Notes under the pieces: generated by a model
The model's input: the letters and a program-made list of their open reading frames with translations, nothing else
The model's database searches: none
What the model was told of the DNA's origin: nothing
Source of the DNA: an uncultured Rhodospirillaceae bacterium
GTDB taxonomy: Bacteria; Pseudomonadota; Alphaproteobacteria; Rhodospirillales; Magnetospirillaceae
Assembly: GCA_903899885.1 (NCBI GenBank)
Contig: CAIULK010000206.1
Span: 1-64,000 of the forward strand
Direction of reading: 5' to 3'
Length of the DNA stretch: 64,000 bases
In this document: in pieces, positions 22,074 through 30,149 of the stretch
Layout: each line of letters begins with the position of its first letter
Position numbering within the stretch: the stretch's first letter is position 1
Program-made: the position numbers and the translations under genes

Positions 22074-22781
22074 TCAGCCAACATCCGAGGTGGTGGTGTC
22101 GTTTTTCGGGCGGTCGCGGCCCAGCCTTTGGCCGGTGACCAAGTAATAGGTCATTTCCGCGATGTTGGTGGCATGGTCGCCGATCCGCTCGATATTCTTG
22201 GCGATGAACATCAGGTGCGAACAGACCGTGATGGTCCGCGAATCCTCCATCATATAGGTCAGGATTTCCCGGAACAGGCTGGAATACAAATCATCCACCT
22301 CGCGGTCGCGGTCGCGGATGGTCAGCGCGCGGTTGGCGTCACGGGCCAGATACGCGTCGAGCGATTCGCGCAGCATCCCCTCGACCAGCAAACCGAGGCG
22401 CACCAGCGAACGGGTCGGCCCGACCGCCGGCGCCTGATTGAGGATCAACGTCCGTTTCGCGGTGTTGGCGATGTGGTCGGCAACCCGCTCGATATCGGCG
22501 GCCACCTTGACGCTGGAAATCACCCGGCGCAAATCGTCGGCCACGGGGGCGCGCAGCGCCAGCAGGCGCACCGTTTGCTCGCCGACGAATTCCTCGCCCT
22601 CATCGACCAGAACGTCGTCGGCGATCACCTTGGAGGCAAGGTCGGAATCGCGCTCGGACATTGCCTTCAGGGCTTGAGCCAATTGATTTTCCGCCAATCC
22701 CGCCATGCGCGCCAGGGCTTGGTCGAGCTTCCGCAATTCCTCGTCATAGGAGCGGACGATATGGTTTTCACTCAACAGCAT
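22074..22781 (-). CDS. phoU: Phosphate signalling complex protein PhoU
   Basis: 235 residues with the duplicated three-helix PhoU repeat; metal-binding stretches are ADDLRRVISSVKVAADIERV (near residue 90) and CSHLMFIAKNIERIGDHATN (near residue 190). It links the Pst transporter to PhoR and represses the Pho regulon when phosphate is plentiful. ATG 22781 has a GAGGAAG site; the gene follows phoR after 15 bp. The pstSCAB and phoB genes are not in the window, so phoR-phoU are split from them here. Confidence 0.96.
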   Translation of the reverse strand: MLLSENHIVRSYDEELRKLDQALARMAGLAENQLAQALKAMSERDSDLASKVIADDVLVDEGEEFVGEQTVRLLALRAPVADDLRRVISSVKVAADIERVADHIANTAKRTLILNQAPAVGPTRSLVRLGLLVEGMLRESLDAYLARDANRALTIRDRDREVDDLYSSLFREILTYMMEDSRTITVCSHLMFIAKNIERIGDHATNIAEMTYYLVTGQRLGRDRPKNDTTTSDVG

Positions 22782-22796
22782 GGCTTCCTCACGGGA

Positions 22797-24152
22797 TCAA
22801 GGATTGGCCTTTGGTAGGCGGACGGTGAAGGTCGAACCCCGGCCAGGGACCGAATCGATGGCCAGTGTGCCACGATGACGGTTAACAATATGCTTGACGA
22901 TGGCGAGACCCAAGCCGGTGCCGCCCAATTTGCGCGACCGCGCATTGTCAACCCGATAGAAGCGTTCCGTCAATCGCGGCAAATGCTGACGTTCGATGCC
23001 CTCGCCCTGATCGGTGACGCTGAACAGAACCGGGCCGTCGTTTTTTGAGCGCAACACCACCTCGACCGGGGTGCCCTCGTGCCCGTATTTGACAGCATTG
23101 TCCAAAAGGTTTTGCGCCAATTGCGCCAATTCATCGGATTGGCCCCGCACGTCGGGAAGATCGGGGTCGAATTTGGTGACCAGCGTCATCCGCTTGGCCG
23201 CCGCCAGCGGGCCGATCGCCGCCACGACGGTGCCGACGATCCGGCGCAGATCGACCGGATCGGAGGGCGGCGAATGCTCGTTCAGCTCGATCCGCGACAG
23301 CGACAGCAAATCGTTGACCAGCCGGGTCATGCGGGTGGCCTGTTCTTGCATGATGTCGAGGAAACGTTCCCGCGCCTCGGCATCGTCGGCGGCTGGACCC
23401 TTCAGGGTTTCGATGAAGCCCAGCACGGCGGCCAGCGGCGTGCGCAATTCGTGGCTGGCGTTGGCGACGAAATCGGCCCGCATTTTTTCCATCCGCCGGG
23501 TCGCGGTGACGTCGTACAGCGACAAGATCGCGTTCTTCTGATCGCCGGCCAGGCGTTCGACCTGAACCAGGAAGATCCGCTCGACCGGAATCGGCAGGGT
23601 AACCTCGGTCTCGCGCCCGTCGGCACCGGCCAGCACGGCATCGACCGCCTCCAGCACCGCCGGATCGCGCAAGGTCACCGCCAAATCGCGGCCTTGCAGG
23701 TCGCGGCCGAACACCGCGCGCCCGGCGCGGTTCATCCGCACCACCCGGCGCCCCTCGGTCAGCAAAACCAATGGGCTGGGCAGACTGTCGAACAGAGTTT
23801 CGTGCCACTTCGCCGAGGCCGCCAGATCCGCCCGGCTTTGCAGCCATAACCGGCGAATCGAACCCAGCACGGGCGGCAGGTTGCCCAGCAGCACGCGGCG
23901 GCGGAATTTCGGCGGATCGCTTTCCTGCCCTTGGGCCAAGGCCCGCAGCCACGCGGTCAGCGCCGCCAGATCGGCCAGATGCGGACGCACCAGCGCCAGC
24001 GACACCAGCAGCACCCCCACCCAGGCGATCAAGGCCCAACGGGGATCGAGGACACCGCCCGAAGCCAACGCCCCCAGCACCACCGCCGCCGGAATCGAGA
24101 ATTCCAAGGCGGCATCGACCGTCACGCGGGAAATCAAGGGCGGTCTTTTCAC
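22797..24152 (-). CDS. phoR: Phosphate regulon sensor histidine kinase PhoR
   Basis: 451 residues: two N-terminal membrane helices with almost no periplasmic loop, a PAS domain (FDSLPSPLVLLTEGRRVV) around 120-225, HisKA with the strong PhoR-type motif FVANASHELRTPLAAVLGF, and HATPase_c (NLLDNAVKYG, GTGLGLAIVKHIVNRH). Identification as PhoR comes from this architecture and from phoU directly downstream. The start is a GTG, 6 bp after the maeB stop, so the gene is in the maeB operon. Confidence 0.93.
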   Translation of the reverse strand: MKRPPLISRVTVDAALEFSIPAAVVLGALASGGVLDPRWALIAWVGVLLVSLALVRPHLADLAALTAWLRALAQGQESDPPKFRRRVLLGNLPPVLGSIRRLWLQSRADLAASAKWHETLFDSLPSPLVLLTEGRRVVRMNRAGRAVFGRDLQGRDLAVTLRDPAVLEAVDAVLAGADGRETEVTLPIPVERIFLVQVERLAGDQKNAILSLYDVTATRRMEKMRADFVANASHELRTPLAAVLGFIETLKGPAADDAEARERFLDIMQEQATRMTRLVNDLLSLSRIELNEHSPPSDPVDLRRIVGTVVAAIGPLAAAKRMTLVTKFDPDLPDVRGQSDELAQLAQNLLDNAVKYGHEGTPVEVVLRSKNDGPVLFSVTDQGEGIERQHLPRLTERFYRVDNARSRKLGGTGLGLAIVKHIVNRHRGTLAIDSVPGRGSTFTVRLPKANP

Positions 24153-24158
24153 GGCCCG

Positions 24159-26423
24159 CTATGTCCGCAGCGCATCGTGGCAGGCCAACACCGCCATGTT
24201 CACGACATCGTTGACCGTGGCATCCATCGAAACGATCTGGATCGGCTTGGACAGGCCCATCAACAGCGGCCCGATCACCGTGCCGCCGCCCAGTTTTTCC
24301 AAAAGCTTCCAGCCAATATGCGAGGAGTACAATCCCGGCATCACCAGCACGTTGGCCGGTCCCGACAAACGGCAGAAGGGATAATGCTTCATCAAGCCGG
24401 GATCGAGCGCCACATCGGCGGCCATTTCGCCGTCATATTCGAAATCGACGCGGCGCGCGTCCAAAATGGCGGCGGCTTCGCGCACCCGCTCGGCACGGTC
24501 CGAGGCCGGATTGCCGAAGGTCGAATAAGACAGCAGCGCCACCCGGGGTTCATGGCCCAACTGACGCGCCTTGCGCGCCGAAAGCTGGGCGATATCGGCC
24601 AGTTGTTCCGGGGTTGGGGTTTCGTGAACCGAGGTATCGGACAAGAACACCGTGCGGCCGCGCGCCAGCAGCATCGCCAGCCCGAACGGCAATTCGCCGG
24701 GCGCCGGATCGATCACCCGGACCACCTCTTGAAAGGCTTGGGTGTAGGTGCGGGTCAGGCCGGTGATCATGGCGTCGGCGTCGCCCTCGGCGACCATCAG
24801 CGCGCCCCAGATATTGCGCTCCTGATTGACCAGACGCAGCACGTCGCGCTGCAAGAATCCCTTGCGCTGAAGGCGGCGGTACAGAGCCGCGACATAGGCG
24901 TCGCGCCGGCTGGAGATCCGGGCGTTGACGATCTCGATGGTATCGGCGCCGGGCAGGTTCAGCGCCGCGAAAACCGCGTGGATTTTGTCCTCGCGGCCCA
25001 GCAGGATCGGCGTGCCGTAACCGGCGGCCCGGAAGGCCAAGGCGGCGCGGATCGATTTTTCCTCCTCGCCCTCGGCGAAGACCACGCGGCGCGGATTGCG
25101 GCTGACGGTTTCGAAGATCGCTTGCAGGCTCGACGCCGTGGGGTCCAAACGGGCCGCGAGATCACGGCGATACGCGTCGAAATCGGTGATCGGGCGGCGC
25201 GCGACGCCGCTGTCCATCGCCGCCTTGGCCACCGCCGGGGGAATGGCGGCGATCAGGCGCGGATCGAACGGCACCGGGATGATGTAATCGGGGCCATAGC
25301 GCAAACGGCGGCCGGAATAGGCGCGGTCGACCTCGTCGGGGACATCCTCGCGGGCCAAGGCGGCCAAGGCCTCGGCCGCCGCGATCTTCATCGCCTCGTT
25401 GATGGTGCGCGCCCGCACGTCCAGAGCGCCCCGGAAGATATAGGGAAAGCCCAGGACATTGTTGACCTGATTGGGATAATCCGAGCGCCCGGTGGCGACG
25501 ATGGCGTCGTCGCGCACGCTCGCCACCTCCTCCGGGGTGATTTCGGGATCGGGATTGGCCATCGCGAAAATAATCGGGCGGGGCGCCATCGCCGCCACCA
25601 TCTGGGGCGTTACCGCGCCCTTGACCGACAGGCCCAGGAAAACATCGGCGCCTTCCAGCGCCTCGGCCAGGGTGCGGCGTTCGGTGGGAACCGCGTGGGC
25701 CGATTTCCACTGATTCATTCCCGCCGTGCGGCCCTGATAAATCACGCCCTTGGTGTCGCACATGATGACGTTGGCGTGCCGCACACCCATCTGCTTGATC
25801 AATTCGACGCACGCCACCGCCGCCGCCCCGGCGCCGTTGGCCACCACCTTGATATCGGCCAGCGACCGCCCGGTCAGGGCACAAGCGTTGATCAGACCGG
25901 CCGCCGTGATGATCGCGGTGCCGTGCTGGTCGTCGTGGAAGACCGGAATGTCCATCAGTTCGCGCAGGCGCTGCTCGATGATGAAGCATTCGGGGGCCTT
26001 GATGTCCTCAAGATTGATGCCGCCGAAGGTCGGCCCCAGATAGCGGACGCAATTGACGAAGGCATCGACGTCGTCGGTATCGACCTCCAAATCGATCGCA
26101 TCGACATCGGCGAAGCGCTTGAACAGCACCGCCTTGCCTTCCATCACCGGCTTGCCCGCCAAGGCACCCAGATCGCCCAGCCCCAGAACGGCGGTGCCGT
26201 TCGAGATCACCGCGACCAAATTGCCCTTGGCGGTATAGTCATAGGCGGCATCCGGATCCTTGGCGATCCGCAGGCACGGAAAGGCGACGCCCGGCGAATA
26301 GGCCAGCGCCAAATCGCGCGCCGTGGTCAGCGGTTTGGTCGGACAAATCTCGATCTTTCCCGGCCGGCCCGACGCGTGCAGCAGCAGCGTTTCGCGTTCG
26401 AGGTCGGCCTCGCCCGCCGTCAT
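24159..26423 (-). CDS. maeB: NADP-dependent malic enzyme, MaeB type
   Basis: 754 residues, the usual size of two-domain MaeB: an N-terminal malic enzyme (oxidative decarboxylation of malate to pyruvate; ALAYSPGVAFPCL, VFHDDQHGTAI, NAD(P)-binding around VVANGAGAAAVACVEL) and a C-terminal phosphotransacetylase-like domain from about residue 430 that is regulatory, not catalytic, in known members. The ATG at 26423 overlaps the stop of the upstream small gene by ATGA; an in-frame extension to 26522 lies in that gene. It is followed by phoR after 6 bp. Confidence 0.95.
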   Translation of the reverse strand: MTAGEADLERETLLLHASGRPGKIEICPTKPLTTARDLALAYSPGVAFPCLRIAKDPDAAYDYTAKGNLVAVISNGTAVLGLGDLGALAGKPVMEGKAVLFKRFADVDAIDLEVDTDDVDAFVNCVRYLGPTFGGINLEDIKAPECFIIEQRLRELMDIPVFHDDQHGTAIITAAGLINACALTGRSLADIKVVANGAGAAAVACVELIKQMGVRHANVIMCDTKGVIYQGRTAGMNQWKSAHAVPTERRTLAEALEGADVFLGLSVKGAVTPQMVAAMAPRPIIFAMANPDPEITPEEVASVRDDAIVATGRSDYPNQVNNVLGFPYIFRGALDVRARTINEAMKIAAAEALAALAREDVPDEVDRAYSGRRLRYGPDYIIPVPFDPRLIAAIPPAVAKAAMDSGVARRPITDFDAYRRDLAARLDPTASSLQAIFETVSRNPRRVVFAEGEEEKSIRAALAFRAAGYGTPILLGREDKIHAVFAALNLPGADTIEIVNARISSRRDAYVAALYRRLQRKGFLQRDVLRLVNQERNIWGALMVAEGDADAMITGLTRTYTQAFQEVVRVIDPAPGELPFGLAMLLARGRTVFLSDTSVHETPTPEQLADIAQLSARKARQLGHEPRVALLSYSTFGNPASDRAERVREAAAILDARRVDFEYDGEMAADVALDPGLMKHYPFCRLSGPANVLVMPGLYSSHIGWKLLEKLGGGTVIGPLLMGLSKPIQIVSMDATVNDVVNMAVLACHDALRT

Positions 26424-26911
26424 CGCGGGGTTCTTTCGAAGGGATGAACGTCGTCGGCGCCGTTCTCGGCCAGAATGCGATTGGCCTTGGCTTCTTGCTC
26501 GCCGTCGGCGACCGCGACCCACAGGATGACGCTGCCCGCCGCAAGCGCGCGGGCGAAGGCGTCGGGATCGCGGACGGCGGCGATTTCGGACAACAATTCG
26601 CGGGCCGCGGCGGTCCCAACCCCGGCGGCAACCAAGGCGGCGATCGCCGCGCCCACCGGTCCGGCGGCCAAGGCGATCAAACCGGCGGCGATCAGCGGCC
26701 CCTCGTACTTCAGCTCGCCGACCAAACCGACCAAGCGTTCGCGCCAGCCGGGGGTGCCCTGAGCGGTATCCAGGGCGGCATGCGAGGACAGAACACTGAG
26801 CGCGCCGCGGTCGAAACCGGCGGCGGTCAAGGCATCGACGGCGGCCTGGAACCGGCCGCGGTCCCCGAAGGTGCCAACGATTTCACGGGGAGACGAAGAA
26901 GAACTGCTCAC
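26420..26911 (-). CDS. Hypothetical protein with glycine-zipper segment
   Basis: About 163 residues. The first part (REIVGTFGDRGRFQAAVDAL) resembles the start of short stress-type proteins of the YflT/17M kind; the middle has a Gly/Ala-rich stretch (LIAAGLIALAAGPVGAAIAA) able to insert in a membrane as a zipper. No catalytic motif. GTG 26911 has a GGAG site with 8-bp spacing; TTG at 26917 is an alternative. The stop overlaps maeB (ATGA), so it is the first gene of a four-gene maeB-phoR-phoU transcript and divergent from mutS. Confidence 0.72.
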   Translation of the reverse strand: MSSSSSSPREIVGTFGDRGRFQAAVDALTAAGFDRGALSVLSSHAALDTAQGTPGWRERLVGLVGELKYEGPLIAAGLIALAAGPVGAAIAALVAAGVGTAAARELLSEIAAVRDPDAFARALAAGSVILWVAVADGEQEAKANRILAENGADDVHPFERTPR

Positions 26912-27047
26912 GGGCAAGGCTCCAGGCGACGGGATCGGGGCAACATTGTGCGCCAGTTCGTTTCCGATTCCTAGAGTCCGGGACGTTACAGACCACCGTA
27001 CCCCGTGTTAATTTCCAGGGCACCGCGCTTTTTCACAAGGGTTCCCG

Positions 27048-29660
27048 ATGTCCGCCATCCCCGACGACGCCACGCCGATGATGGCCCAGTATCTGACGGT
27101 CAAACAGGCGCATCCCGATTGCCTGCTGTTCTACCGGATGGGCGATTTCTACGAGATGTTCTTCGACGACGCGGTGGCCGCCGCCGCGCTCGACATCGCC
27201 TTGACCAAACGGGGCAAGCATCAGGGCCAAGACATCCCGATGTGTGGAATTCCGGTCCGCGCCTACGAAACCTATCTGCCGCGGCTGGTCAAGGCGGGCT
27301 TCAAGATCGCCATCTGCGAGCAGATCGAGGACCCGGCCGAGGCCAAGAAACGCGGCGGCAAATCGGTGGTGGCGCGCGACGTGGTGCGGATCGTCACCGC
27401 CGGAACCTTGACCGAGGATACCCTGCTCGATGCCCGCAGCCACAATTTCCTGGTCGCGGTGGCCGAGGCGCAAGGGTCGCTGGGGCTGGCGCGGGTCGAT
27501 GTCTCGACCGGCGATCTGGTTTTGGAGGATATCGGCGCCAAGGGGCTGGCCGCCGCCTTGGCCCGGCTTTCCCCCGGCGAAATTCTGGTGCCCGACCGGC
27601 TGAGCGAACTGGACAGTCTGGACGCCGACTGGCGGGCGGTGCTGACCGTGCTGCCCACGGCCCGCTTCGATTCGGAAAACGCCCGGCGGCGGTTGGAAAC
27701 CCTGTACGCGGTCGGCTCGCTCGACGGGTTCGGCGCCTTTTCGCGCGCCGAACTGGCCGCCGCCGGGGCCTTGATCGATTATATCGAACTGACCCAAAAG
27801 GGCCGCCTGCCCCGCTTGTCGCAGCCCCGGCGGCTGGCGCGCGGCGCGGTGATGGAGATCGACGGCGCCACCCGGCGCAATCTGGAACTGACCGCCTCGC
27901 TGTCGGGCGGACGGGCGGGGTCGCTGCTGGCGGCGATCGACCGCACGGTGACCGGACCGGGCGCGCGCGCCCTGGGCCTGATGCTGGCCGAACCCCTGAC
28001 CGCCATCGCCGCGATCACCGAACGCCAAGGCGGCGTCGCCTTTTTCGTCGAGCATGAAAATGTGCGCGGCGCCCTGCGCCAAGCCTTGCGCGCTTGCCCG
28101 GACATGGAGCGCGCCTTGTCGCGGCTGTCCTTGGGGCGCGGCGGCCCACGCGATCTGGGGGCGATTCGCGACGGGCTGGGCCAGATCCCCCGCCTGCGCA
28201 ATTTGCTCGCCGAACCCGGGCTCGACCGCGTGCCGACCGCCTTGGCCCGCTTGGCGCACGATCTGGGCGAGCATTCGGCGCTGTACGACCGCCTCGCCCA
28301 TTTGCTGGTCGAGGATCCGCCGCTGTTGGCCCGCGACGGCGATTTCATTCGCGACGGCGCCGACGCCGCGCTGGACGATATCCGCGTTCTGGAACGCGAA
28401 GGCAAGGGCATCCTGGCCCGGATGGAGGCACGCTACGCCACCGAGACCGGCATCAACGCCCTGAAAATCCGCCACAACAACATCATCGGCTATCACATCG
28501 ACGTTCCGGCGAAACAGGCCGAGAAACTGGGGCCGGACTTCATTCATCGCCAAACCATGGCCACCTCGGCGCGCTTCACCACGACGGAGTTGATCGAAAC
28601 CGCCGGGCGGATTCTGGGCGCCTCGGCGCGCGCCTTGGAAACCGAGCAGCGTTTGTTCGACGCCCTAGTCGCCGAGATCGTGGCCGAGGGTGGCGGCGTC
28701 GCGCGGGCGGCGGCGGGCGTGGCGGGGCTGGACGTCGCCGCCGGATTGGCCGAAATCGCCGCCGAGCGCGGCTGGTCGCGCCCGCATGTGGAGGAAGGCA
28801 CCGCCTTCACCATCGAAGGCGGCCGTCATCCGGTGGTCGAGGCGGCGTTGGGATCGGCCTTCGTCGCCAACGATTGCGATTTGGGGGAGCGGCAACGGCT
28901 GTGGCTGATCACCGGCCCCAACATGGCGGGCAAATCGACCTTCTTGCGCCAGAACGCGCTGATCGCCGTCTTGGCCCAGATGGGCAGCTTCGTGCCCGCC
29001 GCCCGGGCGCGGTTGGGTGTGGTCGACCGGTTGTTCAGCCGGGTAGGCGCCGCCGACGATCTGGCGCGCGGACGCTCCACCTTCATGGTCGAGATGGTCG
29101 AAACGGCGGCGATCTTGAACCAAGCCGGTCCCGGCGCCCTGGTCATTCTCGACGAGATCGGGCGCGGCACCGCCACCTTCGACGGCTTGTCGATCGCCTG
29201 GGCGGTGGTCGAACATCTGGCCGAGGTCAACCGCTGCCGGGCTTTGTTCGCCACGCATTATCACGAACTGACCCGGCTGGCAGGACGCATCGAGAAAATG
29301 GCCTGCCACCAAATGCGGACCCGCGAATGGCAGGGCGACGTGGTGTTCCTGCACGAAGTGGCGCCCGGCGCCGCCGACCGCAGCTATGGCATCCATGTCG
29401 CCCGGCTGGCCGGACTGCCCCAAGCGGTGATCGGCCGGGCCGAACAGGTGCTGGGCGAGTTGGAACGATCCGACCAAGCCGGGGCGGTCGCCAAGCTGGC
29501 CGAGGATCTGCCGCTGTTCGCCGCCCCCGTCCGGGCCAAACCCCCGGCACCGTCGGCTGTCGAGGTGCGTCTGCGTGAAATCAGCGCCGATGACCTGTCG
29601 CCGAGACAGGCGTTGGATTTGGTGTACGAATTGCGCGGCTTGTTGCCTAACCCTCGATAA
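27048..29660 (+). CDS. mutS: DNA mismatch repair protein MutS
   Basis: 870 residues, full length. The mismatch-wedging Phe-x-Glu is Phe34-Tyr35-Glu36 (GDFYEMF), connector and core domains follow, and the ATPase has P-loop GPNMAGKST near residue 622, [20 protein letters not shown] and the ATHYHEL switch. It recognises base mismatches with MutL. It is divergent from the maeB operon (about 135 bp between starts) and overlaps the convergent small gene downstream by 14 bp at the 3' end. Confidence 0.97.
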   Translation: MSAIPDDATPMMAQYLTVKQAHPDCLLFYRMGDFYEMFFDDAVAAAALDIALTKRGKHQGQDIPMCGIPVRAYETYLPRLVKAGFKIAICEQIEDPAEAKKRGGKSVVARDVVRIVTAGTLTEDTLLDARSHNFLVAVAEAQGSLGLARVDVSTGDLVLEDIGAKGLAAALARLSPGEILVPDRLSELDSLDADWRAVLTVLPTARFDSENARRRLETLYAVGSLDGFGAFSRAELAAAGALIDYIELTQKGRLPRLSQPRRLARGAVMEIDGATRRNLELTASLSGGRAGSLLAAIDRTVTGPGARALGLMLAEPLTAIAAITERQGGVAFFVEHENVRGALRQALRACPDMERALSRLSLGRGGPRDLGAIRDGLGQIPRLRNLLAEPGLDRVPTALARLAHDLGEHSALYDRLAHLLVEDPPLLARDGDFIRDGADAALDDIRVLEREGKGILARMEARYATETGINALKIRHNNIIGYHIDVPAKQAEKLGPDFIHRQTMATSARFTTTELIETAGRILGASARALETEQRLFDALVAEIVAEGGGVARAAAGVAGLDVAAGLAEIAAERGWSRPHVEEGTAFTIEGGRHPVVEAALGSAFVANDCDLGERQRLWLITGPNMAGKSTFLRQNALIAVLAQMGSFVPAARARLGVVDRLFSRVGAADDLARGRSTFMVEMVETAAILNQAGPGALVILDEIGRGTATFDGLSIAWAVVEHLAEVNRCRALFATHYHELTRLAGRIEKMACHQMRTREWQGDVVFLHEVAPGAADRSYGIHVARLAGLPQAVIGRAEQVLGELERSDQAGAVAKLAEDLPLFAAPVRAKPPAPSAVEVRLREISADDLSPRQALDLVYELRGLLPNPR

Positions 29661-30027
29661 CCCCCCGCTCGCGCAGATAGGCCAGCGCGTCGGCGGCCTG
29701 GGCCGGGGTACCGTCTTTTTCGAAATCCTCCATCGCCGCCGCGATGGCGAAATACTTCGCCGCCTTGGTAAAAAATTGGTAGGCGGTGACGAGGCGTTCT
29801 TCTTCCTCGATCTCGTGACTGCGCAGGGTCTGCGTCGCCATGAAATGGGCGAGCATGCCGACGCCATAGGCCGCGCGGGGCACCCGGTGCTCGGGCGACG
29901 ATAGGGGTTTGAGCACGGACAAGGCCAACGCCATGGCGTCTTGCAGGATCTCGGGATCATCGGTCGAGGTGGCGAGATCGGCATAGCCGAACCCACGCAT
30001 CAAGAGGGCGTCTTTCTCTTGCGTCAT
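29647..30027 (-). CDS. Hypothetical helical protein
   Basis: 126 residues, acidic and predicted mostly helical ([37 protein letters not shown]); no membrane segment and no family I recognise. ATG 30027 follows a GGGAGGA site at good spacing and is preferred to the in-frame start at 30147, which would overlap the glnD leader. It lies between mutS and glnD on the opposite strand, overlapping the mutS end by 14 bp. Confidence 0.68.
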   Translation of the reverse strand: MTQEKDALLMRGFGYADLATSTDDPEILQDAMALALSVLKPLSSPEHRVPRAAYGVGMLAHFMATQTLRSHEIEEEERLVTAYQFFTKAAKYFAIAAAMEDFEKDGTPAQAADALAYLRERGVIEG

Positions 30028-30149
30028 AATTCCTCCCGTATCCGACCCTTGCGCGAAGGGTATCATCATCTGGCCTTTCCCGTTTTCAAAGATTATAACG
30101 GAAACGATGCGGCGCGACTTGGGCCGTAATGATAAGGCAATAAACAACG

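Noticed and set aside
23931-26447. 838-codon plus-strand frame opposite maeB and phoR
   Set aside because: Antisense shadow; maeB and phoR show full family motifs on the minus strand.
27033-28553. 506-codon minus-strand frame opposite mutS
   Set aside because: Antisense shadow of mutS.
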